This document shows, piece after piece, positions 9,348-17,402 of a DNA stretch of 38,412 nt (within the stretch, counting starts at the first letter, position 1; each line of letters opens with the position of its first letter). A program made the translations under genes and the position numbers. Under the pieces are notes generated by a model. It ran no database searches, was not told the DNA's origin, and saw only the letters and a program-made list of their open reading frames with translations. Source of the DNA: a virus; IMG/VR virus record IMGVR_UViG_3300023116_000116, positions 1 through 38,412 of that record, one strand, 5' to 3'.

Positions 9348-9557
9348 ATGGCACATGTCTTTAAAATAAAAAGGTCTGAAACAGCAAGTAGTACGCCAGG
9401 AACAGATGATTTGCAAACACACGAAATTGCAATGAATGTTACTGACCAAAAGATTTATACAAAAGCAGCAAATGGGAGTATTGTGACTATTGCAAGTCAC
9501 AATCCCGATGCTTTAACAACACAAGACTTACTTGCTTTCTCAATCGCATTAGGATAG
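9348..9557 (+). CDS. Short fibre-module protein (69 aa)
   Basis: Starts one base after the preceding fibre gene, with GGAGG about ten bases upstream. The product is essentially one copy of the N-terminal module of that fibre: HVFKIKRSETASSTPGTDDL, then HEIAMNVTDQKIYTKAANG and SIVTIA, followed by a short helical tail (DLLAFSIALG). It is likely a stand-alone capping or connector subunit that evolved by duplication of the attachment domain, though it could also be a decayed fibre. Its tight spacing and intact start and stop argue for a working gene. Confidence 0.7.
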   Translation: MAHVFKIKRSETASSTPGTDDLQTHEIAMNVTDQKIYTKAANGSIVTIASHNPDALTTQDLLAFSIALG

Positions 9558-9561
9558 AATT

Positions 9562-9894
9562 ATGGCATCAGCATTTAAAACCGCAACAGCAACAAGCGTT
9601 GGTACAAGTTTAACTTCAGTTTATACTTGTCCTTCAGCAACAACTGTAACAATAATCGGACTTTATCTATGTAATCAAAGCGGTGGCGCAGTAGAAGCGA
9701 ATGTTGAATTTTACGATGCAAGTTCAGCTACTCATGTTGGACTCATTTCGCAAACAGAAATACCAGGTGCATCAACACTAGCTCCAATCGGGGGCGATGC
9801 CAAAGTAGTACTAGAAGCAGGGGATATAATAAAAGTACAATCCAATATTGCTTCATCAATAGATGTAGTACTAAGTTATTTGGAGCAAACATAA
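9562..9894 (+). CDS. Small beta-sandwich virion protein (110 aa)
   Basis: AGGA lies seven bases before the ATG, four bases after the previous stop. The product is a compact beta protein: TSLTSVYTCPSATTVTIIGL, YLCNQSGGAVEANVEFYDAS, then VVLEAGDIIKVQSN and IDVVLSYLEQT. This pattern, strands alternating with GDxIxV turns, is seen in many phage decoration and fibre-head proteins. Its place between fibre genes suggests a virion appendage component. No catalytic residues are evident, and the family name is not certain to me. Confidence 0.7.
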   Translation: MASAFKTATATSVGTSLTSVYTCPSATTVTIIGLYLCNQSGGAVEANVEFYDASSATHVGLISQTEIPGASTLAPIGGDAKVVLEAGDIIKVQSNIASSIDVVLSYLEQT

Positions 9895-9895
9895 T

Positions 9896-12658
9896 ATGCC
9901 ACTTATAGGTAAAGTTTTAGTTCAAGAACAAGCACTTGAAGCAAATGCCGTTACAGCTGCTAAGATAGCAGCTAACGGTGTTAATGCGTCAGAAATAGCT
10001 GCCAATGCAGTAGGAGTATCTGAGCTAGCTACTAATTCAGTAGGGTCTGCTCAATTACAAGCATCAGCTGTAACCTCAGTAGGGGATAACGCAGTCACAT
10101 CAGCCTCAATAGCCGCCAATGCAGTAGGAGCAAGTGAGATAGCAACTGGGGCGGTCGGCACATCAGAATTAGCTACAGGAGCAGTTACAACAGCGAAGAT
10201 TGGAGCAAACGCAATAACTTCAGCAGAAATAGCTGCAAACCAAATAGGAGCAAGTGAAATTGCTGCAAACTCAATAACATCAAGTGAACTCGCAGCTAAC
10301 TCAGTAGATTCAGCAGAATTAGTAACAGGTAGCATAGATACTATACACATAGGGTCTCAACAAGTTACTACAGCAAAAATTGCTAATGGAGCAATTACAA
10401 ATGCAAAAGTAGGAGCTGATGCAGTAGATGGTACAAAGATTGCAGATGACTCTATTGATTCAGAGCATTATGTAGATGGTAGTATAGATACTGCCCATAT
10501 TGCAGACCTTGCTGTAACAAGTGGCAAGATAGCTGCAAATACTATCGCAACAGGAAATGTAGCAGATAATGCAATAGACGGAACAAAAATAGCTACAGAC
10601 AGTATAGTTGCAAGACACATAGCAGCAAACTCAGTAGATTCAGCAGAGTTAGTGACAGGTAGTATAGATACTATCCATATAGCAGATGACGCAGTTACTG
10701 GTGCAAAAATAGCTTCAGAAACTATTACAGGACCAAACATTGCAAATAACGCAATAAATGCTAATAAGATTGGTACAGATGTTATCGATGCATCACACAT
10801 AGCAGCTGGAGCAGTAGGTGCTTCAGAACTTGCCGCAAACTCAGTAGATTCAAGCGAATTAGTAACTGGCTCTATTGATGCAATACACCTTGCTGCAGAT
10901 TCAGTTATTACAGCAAAAATATTAGATGCAAATGTAACAACTGCAAAAATAGCAGCAAATGCTGTTACAGCAGCTAAGATAGCTGGTAATGCAGTTGGAA
11001 GTTCAGAAATATCTGCAAATGCTATAGGTGTTAGCGAACTTTCAAGCGGTGCATTGAGTGGACAAACATTTTCTGGAAATGTCACAATCGGTGGTAACTT
11101 AACGGTATCAGGTTCAACTTTTACAGCATCTGCTTCAACTATAGTTGCCGAAGATTCTCTCATCAAATTAGCTTCCGAAAATGCATCAGCAGATGCTATT
11201 GACATAGGAATATATGGTTTATATGACACTAGTGGTTCTCAGGATTTATTTAGTGGATTTTTTAGAGATGCAGACGATTCAGGAAAATGGAAGTTATTTA
11301 AAGATTTACAAACAGAGCCAACTACTACAGTAAACACATCAGGAACAGGATATGCTGTAGGAACTATAGTGGCAAACATTGAAGGAGATGTAACAGGTAA
11401 TCTAACAGGTACTGCAAGTGCAATAGCAAATAATACTGTAAACGCAACTAAGATTATTGCAGGTAGTATAACAGCAGCTGAGATAGCAACAGATGCTATT
11501 ACATCAGCAAAAATAGCTGGTAATGCAGTAAATAGTGCAGAAATATCAGCAAATGCAGTTGGTTCAAGTGAAATAGCAACTGATGCTGTTACATCATTAC
11601 AACTTGCAGCAAACTCAGTAGATAGTGCAGAATTAGTAACAGGTTCTATAGATGCAATTCATCTAGCAACAGATTCAGTTATAGAAGCAAAAATACAAGC
11701 AAATGCTGTTACAGCAGCTAAGATAGCAGGTAACGCTGTTGGGTCAAGTGAAATAGCAGCAAACGCTGTTGGGTCAAGTGAAATAGCAGCAAACTCAATA
11801 GATAGTGCAGAACTAATATCTGGCTCTGTTGATGCAATACATTTAGCAGCTTCTTCAGTAACCTCAGCTAAGATAGGAGCAAATGCTATTAATAGCGTAA
11901 ACTTTATATCTAGCGGATTGATTACAGCTGACTTATTGGCTTCAAATTCAGTAGATTCAGCAGAATTAGTAACAGGCTCTATTGATGCAATTCATATTGC
12001 AGCTGATGCTGTAACAAGTGCTAAAATAGCTGATAACGCTATTAATAGTGTAAACTTTATATCTAGTGGGTTGATTACAACCGACTTATTAGCAGGTAAC
12101 TCTGTAACAGCAGCAAAAATAGCCGCTAACGCCGTAGGGTCAAGTGAGATTGCAAATAACTCTGTAAGTGTTACTCAACTGAATAGTGGTGCCCTAAGCG
12201 GCAAAACAATGACAGGAAATATTACATTTGGAGGAGATTTAGGGTTTGGTGGAAGCACAGCTAATAAAATAAATGTAGCAGGTAGCATAGGTATTCAAGA
12301 CATTAGTCCCCCACAAAAACTTCACATAGATGAAGTAGCTGGTATGGATGTTGGTACAGGAAGTTCAACAGCAACTACACAATTTACATTAGATAGTTTT
12401 GCAGCAGCTACATTTAGAACTGCTAAATACCAAGTACAGGTTACAAATTCAACAGACGGAGACTATCATGCAATAGAAATTTTCTTATTCCATGATGGAA
12501 CAACCGCATATTTAACACAGTACGCTTCTATATATGACAACGGTGTTCAAGCAACATTTGATGCCGATGTAAGCGGAGGGAACGTAAGATTATTAGCAAC
12601 GCCTGCAAGTACAGATAGTATGGCGTTCAAGTTCATAAGAACAACAATAGAGGTATAA
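9896..12658 (+). CDS. Decapeptide-repeat tail fibre (920 aa)
   Basis: Large structural fibre. After a 20-residue start, residues 21-388 and 517-768 consist of about 62 decapeptides of consensus (S/T/A)-(S/A)-x-(I/L)-A-x-(N/G/D)-(A/S)-(V/I)-(G/T/D), e.g. SSEIAANAVG and SAELVTGSID. Between them is a non-repetitive domain with FSGNVTIGGNLTVSGST and a globular SASADAIDIGIYGLYDTSGS part. A second linker (TMTGNITFGGDLGFGGST) leads to a C-terminal beta domain (QKLHIDEV...KYQVQVTNSTDGDYHAIEIF), probably the distal knob. The ten-residue periodicity with spaced aliphatic residues suggests a beta-solenoid shaft. Preceded by GGAG; one base after the previous stop. Confidence 0.85.
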   Translation: MPLIGKVLVQEQALEANAVTAAKIAANGVNASEIAANAVGVSELATNSVGSAQLQASAVTSVGDNAVTSASIAANAVGASEIATGAVGTSELATGAVTTAKIGANAITSAEIAANQIGASEIAANSITSSELAANSVDSAELVTGSIDTIHIGSQQVTTAKIANGAITNAKVGADAVDGTKIADDSIDSEHYVDGSIDTAHIADLAVTSGKIAANTIATGNVADNAIDGTKIATDSIVARHIAANSVDSAELVTGSIDTIHIADDAVTGAKIASETITGPNIANNAINANKIGTDVIDASHIAAGAVGASELAANSVDSSELVTGSIDAIHLAADSVITAKILDANVTTAKIAANAVTAAKIAGNAVGSSEISANAIGVSELSSGALSGQTFSGNVTIGGNLTVSGSTFTASASTIVAEDSLIKLASENASADAIDIGIYGLYDTSGSQDLFSGFFRDADDSGKWKLFKDLQTEPTTTVNTSGTGYAVGTIVANIEGDVTGNLTGTASAIANNTVNATKIIAGSITAAEIATDAITSAKIAGNAVNSAEISANAVGSSEIATDAVTSLQLAANSVDSAELVTGSIDAIHLATDSVIEAKIQANAVTAAKIAGNAVGSSEIAANAVGSSEIAANSIDSAELISGSVDAIHLAASSVTSAKIGANAINSVNFISSGLITADLLASNSVDSAELVTGSIDAIHIAADAVTSAKIADNAINSVNFISSGLITTDLLAGNSVTAAKIAANAVGSSEIANNSVSVTQLNSGALSGKTMTGNITFGGDLGFGGSTANKINVAGSIGIQDISPPQKLHIDEVAGMDVGTGSSTATTQFTLDSFAAATFRTAKYQVQVTNSTDGDYHAIEIFLFHDGTTAYLTQYASIYDNGVQATFDADVSGGNVRLLATPASTDSMAFKFIRTTIEV
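9956..11059 (+). repeat. 30-base coding repeat array, block 1 (37 decapeptide units)
   Basis: By hand alignment, 36 ten-residue units and one eight-residue unit (SVGDNAVT) fill 368 codons without gaps. DNA units diverge strongly, but some recur almost verbatim, such as the two-unit SAELVTGSID plus preceding NSVD combination at several places. Confidence 0.85.
11444..12199 (+). repeat. 30-base coding repeat array, block 2 (25 decapeptide units)
   Basis: Twenty-three ten-residue and two eleven-residue units fill 252 codons. A super-repeat is visible: the INSVNFISSGLIT element occurs at about 11888 and again at about 12041, with LLASNSVD and LLAGNSVT carrying the extra residue. This suggests that blocks of several units were duplicated together. 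Confidence 0.85.
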
Positions 12659-12659
12659 A

Positions 12660-12881
12660 ATGGGACAAAAATTAGATTTTAACATCGAGGACACAGGACT
12701 TAAGATTGATGGCTCAGACGCAATTGATGCAAGTAGAAATTTTGAGGGAGCAGTAGCTTCAGACCGTTTAGGCTCGGGTACTATTGCGAGTAGCAGACTT
12801 CCTTTTACTATTACACAATCAGCCCCAAGCAACACCACAGGTACTGAAGACGGACACATATGGTTTGTATATTCGAGTTAG
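12660..12881 (+). CDS. Small fibre-associated protein (73 aa)
   Basis: AGAGG lies six bases before the ATG, one base after the big fibre's stop. The product has DTGLKIDGSDAIDASRNF, a RLGSGTIASSRLP turn and a C-terminal SAPSNTTGTEDGHIWFVYSS. The last segment, an x-P-S-N-T-x-x-x-x-D-G-x-I-W pattern, is the short beta hairpin often found at fibre C-termini in marine phages. It may be a fibre tip, a chaperone-like cap, or the detached C-terminal domain of the preceding fibre. No enzymatic motif. Confidence 0.7.
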   Translation: MGQKLDFNIEDTGLKIDGSDAIDASRNFEGAVASDRLGSGTIASSRLPFTITQSAPSNTTGTEDGHIWFVYSS

Positions 12882-12884
12882 TAG

Positions 12885-15800
12885 ATGGCAATTTATGTTA
12901 ATGACAACGGCACACTTCGACAAATCTCTTTTCTTGCAGTTAACGACAACGGCACAATTAGAAGAGTTAATGAAGTTTATGTAAACGATGGGGGTTCTCT
13001 AGCAGGGCCATTTAGTACTATACATCAAACTTCTAGAAATACTGAAACAAGTAGAACTACTATTTCAGGTGTGCAAATAACTGCCTTTAACACAACTACA
13101 ACATTCGATACTGATTACTCTACTCTAACAACTTTTGATACAAGTAGAACTACAACATTTGACACTACTAGAACTACTGATACAAGTAGAACTACAACAT
13201 TTGCAACAACTACTACATATAATACTAATGTAAGTACAACAACTGCATACAATACAACAACAGCATTTACAACTACAACTACTTTTAATACAACACAGTC
13301 TACAACTACCGCATATAATACAACAACAGCGTTTACAACTACAACTACTTTTAATACAACACAGTCTACAACTACTGCATACAATACAACTACTGCGTAC
13401 ACAACAACAACTACTTATAATACTACGCAGTCTACAACTACTGCATACAATACAACAACAGCATTTGCAACAACTACTACTTTTAATACTACTCAAGGTA
13501 CGACTACTGCGTTTACAACTACAACGGCATTTAATACTACAACTACATTTAATACTACGCAGTCTACAACAACAGCTTATACAACTACAACAGCATTTAA
13601 TACTACAACTACCTTTAACACAACACAGTCTACAACAACAGCTTATACAACTACTACGGCATTTAATACTACAACTACCTTTAACACAACGCAGTCTACA
13701 ACAACAGCTTATACAACTACAACAGCATTTAATACTACAACTACTTTCTTAACAACTAGAGCAACAACAACTGCATATAATACTACAACAACTTACTTAA
13801 CAAGTAGAGCAACAACAACTGCATATAATACTACAACAACCTATACAACTTCATTTGACACAGTTATTGAGACAAGTAGAGTAACTTCATTTACAAACAA
13901 TACTACATTTGCAACAACAACAACATTTGCTACTACTACGGCTTATGTAGATAATACTGCTGTTGCAACTAACACATCTAGAAGTACCAATACAGCTCAG
14001 TCAACAGCATATAATACAAGCACAACAACTGCCTATGTAGACAATACAACAGTATCGACTAATACAGCTAGAAATACTAATACAGCTCAGTCAACAGCTT
14101 ATAATACAAGTACTACAACAGCGTATGTAGACAATACAACAGTATCGACTAATACAGCTAGAAATACTAATACTGCTCAGTCAACAGCTTATAATACAAG
14201 TACCACAACTGCATATGTAGATAATACTTCATTTGGTACTACAAGAAATACAAATACAAGTAGAACAACAGCATATGTAGATAACACAAGTTTTGGAACA
14301 ACTAGAAATACAAACACAAGTAGAACAACTGCTTATGTAGATAATACTTCATTTGGTACTACAAGAAATACAAATACAAGTAGAACAACAGCATATGTGG
14401 ATAATACCTCATTTGGTACTACAAGAAATACAAATACAAGTAGAACAACTGCATTTACAAATAATACAAGTAGAAGTACTGGATTTACAAACTCTACTGG
14501 ATTTACTAATAACACAACTAGAAGTACTAATACAAGTGCCTCTACTTCATATGACACTTTTAGAGATACAATCTATAGTACACTAGCACAGGTGCCTGGG
14601 TATAACTATTTCTTTGTTAGAGAGACAACAGTAAGTACTTCATTTGCTACAACTAGAACAACAGCATTTACAAATAATACTTCGTTTGCGACAAATACAG
14701 CTAGAAATACTAATACTTCTAGAAATACATCGTTTGCGACAAATACTTCTGCTTCTACTTCATTTACAAACTCTACTTCATATACAACTACACAAGCAAC
14801 AAATACAAGTAGAAATACTGGGTTTACAAACTCTACTTCATATACAACTACACAAGCAACAAATACAAGTAGAAATACTGGGTTTACAAACTCTACTTCG
14901 TATAATACTACACAAGCAACAAATACAAGTAGAAATACTGGGTTTACAAACTCTACTTCATATACAACTACACAAGCAACAAATACAGCTAGAAGCACTA
15001 ACACAGGCACAAGCAGAACTACAACATTTACTACATCAACAGCTTATGTAGATAATACTGCTAGAAGTACTAATACATCTAGAAGCACTAACACAGGTAC
15101 AAGTAGAACTACAACATTTACTACATCAACAGCTTACGTAGATAATACAGCTAGAAGTACTAATACATCTAGAAGTACAAATACAGGTACAAGTAGAACT
15201 ACCACATTTGCTACATCAACAGCTTATGTAGATAATACAGCTAGAAGCACTAATACTGCTCAATCTACAAATACAGGAACAAGTAGAACAACAACATTTG
15301 CTACTACTACGGCTTATGTAGATAATACTGCTGTTGCAACTAATACAGCTAGAAGTACGAATACAGCTCAATCTACAAATACAACACAATCTACAAATAC
15401 AAGTAGAACAACTACATATGAAACAGCATATTTAACTTCTAGAACTTCAAGTAGAGCAACAGGAACAAGTAGAGATACAACTACAACCTTTAACACTGCA
15501 ATATTAACAGGAACAAGTAGAGATACAACTACAACATTCAATACTTCTAGAGCTTCTTTAACATCTAGGGCAACAGGAACAAGTAGGGATACAACTACCA
15601 CATTCAATACTTCTAGAGCTTCTTTAACATCTAGAGCAACAGGTACAAGCAGAGATACAACTACAACATTCAATACTTCTAGAGCTTCTTTAACATCTAG
15701 AGCGACAGGAACAAGTAGAGATACGACTACAACATTTGCAACTACACAAGGAACAATTACAAGTAGAACAACTGGTTCTAGCAGAAATACAACTACAACC

Positions 15801-16370
15801 TTTAATACTACACAATCAACAATTACAAGTAGAACAACTGGTTCTAGCAGAAGTACAACTACAACCTTTAACACTGCAATATTAACAGGAACAGATAGAA
15901 CAACAGGTACAAGTAGAACTACAATTTCAACATTCAATACAAATAGAGCAACAGGAACAGATAGAGTAACAGGAACAAGTAGAGATACAACTTCGACATT
16001 TAATACAACTAGAGCAACAGCGTCAAGTAGAGCAACAGGTACGAGTAGAGCAACAACAAGTGTATTTTTAACTTCGAGGTCAACAGATACTTCAAGAACA
16101 ACAACTTTTGCTACTACAACAACATTTGATACAAGTAGAACTACAACATTTGCAACAGACAGAACTACTACTACCACAATTGCAACTACACGAACAACCG
16201 AAACAACGAGAACAACTGACCACTTAACAACAACAACGTTTGATACAAGTACAGTTGTATTTGAAAGAATAACCGCCACTCAGCTTGGTACAATATTTGA
16301 TACCGAAGTAGCTAGTGCAAGTGACTTTGGATTATCATTCTGGGATGGCTCATCATGGAGTGAAACATAA
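12885..16370 (+). CDS. Thr-rich low-complexity tail fibre (1161 aa)
   Basis: Residues 1-45 carry three related short repeats (IYVNDNGTLRQI, LAVNDNGTIRRV, VYVNDGGSL), probably the attachment domain. From about residue 46 to 1120 the protein is almost only Thr, Asn, Ser, Ala, Arg, Phe and Tyr, with Thr around 40% by eye, in families of tandem units: TTTAYNTTTAF-type (66 bases), AYVDNT-type (60 and 90 bases), FTNSTSYTTTQATNTSRNTG (60 bases), GTSRDTTTTFNTSRAS-type (66 bases). One unique island (FRDTIYSTLAQVPGYNYFF) interrupts it near residue 560. The C-terminus (ITATQLGTIFDTEVASASDF, then SFWDGSSW) is normal sequence and likely a distal knob. No strong ribosome binding site is visible. Probably an elongated, possibly glycosylated adhesin; function inferred. 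Confidence 0.85.
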   Translation: MAIYVNDNGTLRQISFLAVNDNGTIRRVNEVYVNDGGSLAGPFSTIHQTSRNTETSRTTISGVQITAFNTTTTFDTDYSTLTTFDTSRTTTFDTTRTTDTSRTTTFATTTTYNTNVSTTTAYNTTTAFTTTTTFNTTQSTTTAYNTTTAFTTTTTFNTTQSTTTAYNTTTAYTTTTTYNTTQSTTTAYNTTTAFATTTTFNTTQGTTTAFTTTTAFNTTTTFNTTQSTTTAYTTTTAFNTTTTFNTTQSTTTAYTTTTAFNTTTTFNTTQSTTTAYTTTTAFNTTTTFLTTRATTTAYNTTTTYLTSRATTTAYNTTTTYTTSFDTVIETSRVTSFTNNTTFATTTTFATTTAYVDNTAVATNTSRSTNTAQSTAYNTSTTTAYVDNTTVSTNTARNTNTAQSTAYNTSTTTAYVDNTTVSTNTARNTNTAQSTAYNTSTTTAYVDNTSFGTTRNTNTSRTTAYVDNTSFGTTRNTNTSRTTAYVDNTSFGTTRNTNTSRTTAYVDNTSFGTTRNTNTSRTTAFTNNTSRSTGFTNSTGFTNNTTRSTNTSASTSYDTFRDTIYSTLAQVPGYNYFFVRETTVSTSFATTRTTAFTNNTSFATNTARNTNTSRNTSFATNTSASTSFTNSTSYTTTQATNTSRNTGFTNSTSYTTTQATNTSRNTGFTNSTSYNTTQATNTSRNTGFTNSTSYTTTQATNTARSTNTGTSRTTTFTTSTAYVDNTARSTNTSRSTNTGTSRTTTFTTSTAYVDNTARSTNTSRSTNTGTSRTTTFATSTAYVDNTARSTNTAQSTNTGTSRTTTFATTTAYVDNTAVATNTARSTNTAQSTNTTQSTNTSRTTTYETAYLTSRTSSRATGTSRDTTTTFNTAILTGTSRDTTTTFNTSRASLTSRATGTSRDTTTTFNTSRASLTSRATGTSRDTTTTFNTSRASLTSRATGTSRDTTTTFATTQGTITSRTTGSSRNTTTTFNTTQSTITSRTTGSSRSTTTTFNTAILTGTDRTTGTSRTTISTFNTNRATGTDRVTGTSRDTTSTFNTTRATASSRATGTSRATTSVFLTSRSTDTSRTTTFATTTTFDTSRTTTFATDRTTTTTIATTRTTETTRTTDHLTTTTFDTSTVVFERITATQLGTIFDTEVASASDFGLSFWDGSSWSET
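13236..13763 (+). repeat. 66-base tandem repeat, eight units
   Basis: Units begin at 13236, 13302, 13368, 13434, 13500, 13566, 13632 and 13698, with exact 66-base spacing and no indels. Each starts with a variant of ACAACAACTGCATA and usually ends near CAGTCT, encoding a 22-residue TTTAYNTTTAF-TTTTTFNTTQS-type unit. Confidence 0.9.
13951..14220 (+). repeat. 90-base tandem repeat, three units
   Basis: Units start at 13951, 14041 and 14131. Units 2 and 3 are almost identical. Each encodes 30 residues beginning DNT(A/T)V and containing STNTAQSTAYNTST-like sequence. Confidence 0.9.
14221..14460 (+). repeat. 60-base tandem repeat, four units
   Basis: Four units at 14221, 14281, 14341 and 14401, in exact 60-base register, each encoding DNTSFGTTRNTNTSRTTAYV-type sequence. 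Units 1 and 3 differ at only one base (the last A/G). Confidence 0.9.
14761..15000 (+). repeat. 60-base tandem repeat, four units (second family)
   Basis: Units at 14761, 14821, 14881 and 14941 encode variants of FTNSTSYTTTQATNTSRNTG. Units differ by only a few bases, which implies recent expansion or ongoing homogenisation. Confidence 0.9.
15011..15370 (+). repeat. 90-base tandem repeat, four units
   Basis: Units start at 15011, 15101, 15191 and 15281 with AAG(C/T)AGAAC(T/A)AC. Each encodes a TSRTTTF-TTSTAYVDNTARSTNT-type 30-residue unit. The AYVDNT core links this family to the arrays at 13951 and 14221. Confidence 0.9.
15511..15708 (+). repeat. 66-base tandem repeat, three units
   Basis: Units begin at 15511, 15577 and 15643 (next partial at 15709) with GGAACAAG or GGTACAAG. 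Each encodes GTSRDTTTTFNTSRASLTSR-type sequence. Confidence 0.9.
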
Positions 16371-16534
16371 TGAAACTACAAGAAAAAGACATTACACCAA
16401 AGTATGTAAATGATAAATTAGAAAGTATGATGCATGCAGTATTCGACAGTTTAATGCAGGCAGAAGAAAGACTAAAAAGTATGGAACAACAACTATTTGA
16501 GTTAAAGCAAAATGGCAGCACCAAAACCAAGTAA
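16370..16534 (+). CDS. Small coiled-coil protein (54 aa)
   Basis: The ATG overlaps the stop of the Thr-rich fibre as TAATG, with GGAG about eight bases upstream; the stop lies 22 bases into the next gene. The product, starting MKLQEKDITPKYVNDKLESM and ending QLFELKQNGSTKTK, is highly charged and helical, with a heptad-like pattern (L-x-x-M-x-x-x-V-F-x-x-L-M-x-A-E-E-R-L). Tight overlaps on both sides argue that it is a real gene. It could be a fibre-assembly chaperone or scaffold; function unknown. Confidence 0.7.
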   Translation: MKLQEKDITPKYVNDKLESMMHAVFDSLMQAEERLKSMEQQLFELKQNGSTKTK

Positions 16535-17402
16535 GTTAGTTCCTTTATCAAAAGATGAAGAGCTAGGAAATATTCCTACTCATTTTATGAAATCTGGCTC
16601 GTCTTTAAGACCAAAAAAAGACTTGACTGATTTACAGAAATTTAAACGCAGATTACTTCCTTCTCAAATAGAAGGTTTAGATGTAGAGTATGATGTTTGG
16701 TTTAATACCAATGAATTACATACTGTACGAAAATGGTTATATACAGATTTTTTAGGCAAAGGTATATACATGCGGGTAAATTCTATAAAAATAAATAATA
16801 AGTTATTTAGAAGTATTGCGTCCTCGGACATAAAAATAGATGAAGAACGCATAGAAAACATAAAAAATAATTTACAAAATAAATATGCGTTAGGCATAAA
16901 TCAAGAGTATTATGACAATGTAATTTTTACTCCAGGAAGTAACCTGTTATGTAAAGACAAAGTTGTTCATTTTGGAAGAATGAAAGCTCTTGTGAATAAA
17001 GGTTATATAATAAAACCACATCCTATAACTGCACCAATATATATGGCAATTCTTAGAAAGCATTTTGGAAAAGAAAATGTTTTACATAAGAAAGCAGGAG
17101 GACTAGAATTATTACTTAACTGTAAAAATGTAGGCACAATGCAAAATAGTGAAATGGGACTAATTGCTTTACTACTAGGTAAAGGTTTAAGTTTAATTTC
17201 ATATACTATGGAAGAAAGAGAAAAGAATTTATTAACTTACGAATCTTTTTACTATGCTTGTGCTGGTATTGGACAAAAGGCAATGTATAAATTACTGTCT
17301 GCTAAGAACTCAGGTATAATATTTGATTTTGATAAAGACGCAGACGAAAGATTAGAAAATTATGTAAATAATTTTTGGGAGTATAAAAAAGCAGATGATT
17401 GA
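16512..17402 (+). CDS. GT-B-like glycosyltransferase, capsule-synthase-like (296 aa)
   Basis: Residues ~120-240 show a pattern like the C-terminal half of capsule polysaccharide transferases (KpsS/CDP-glycerol transferase type): GYIIKPHPIT (Lys-Pro-His-Pro), then a strand/helix pair, then VGTMQNSEMGLIALLLGKGL, which parallels the usual nucleotide-sugar-binding NS-x-x-x-E-ALLLGK segment. The first ~60 residues are a basic, disordered-looking leader (PKPSKLVPLSK, RPKKDLTDL). It overlaps the small coiled-coil gene by 23 bases and the following gene by 8 bases, so it is part of the late + strand operon. Placed right after the Thr/Ser-rich fibre, it may glycosylate virion proteins. The family call is moderate; the substrate is unknown. 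Confidence 0.5.
   Translation: MAAPKPSKLVPLSKDEELGNIPTHFMKSGSSLRPKKDLTDLQKFKRRLLPSQIEGLDVEYDVWFNTNELHTVRKWLYTDFLGKGIYMRVNSIKINNKLFRSIASSDIKIDEERIENIKNNLQNKYALGINQEYYDNVIFTPGSNLLCKDKVVHFGRMKALVNKGYIIKPHPITAPIYMAILRKHFGKENVLHKKAGGLELLLNCKNVGTMQNSEMGLIALLLGKGLSLISYTMEEREKNLLTYESFYYACAGIGQKAMYKLLSAKNSGIIFDFDKDADERLENYVNNFWEYKKADD

Noticed and set aside
14221-15000. Regular 60-base repeats resembling a CRISPR array
   Set aside because: Units are contiguous with no unique spacers and keep a reading frame; they are coding repeats of a fibre.
15368-16279. A 303-residue open frame on the - strand of the Thr-rich fibre gene, rich in Val
   Set aside because: It is the antisense of ACA/ACT-rich repeats; Val-rich low-complexity frames without starts or ribosome binding sites are expected there.
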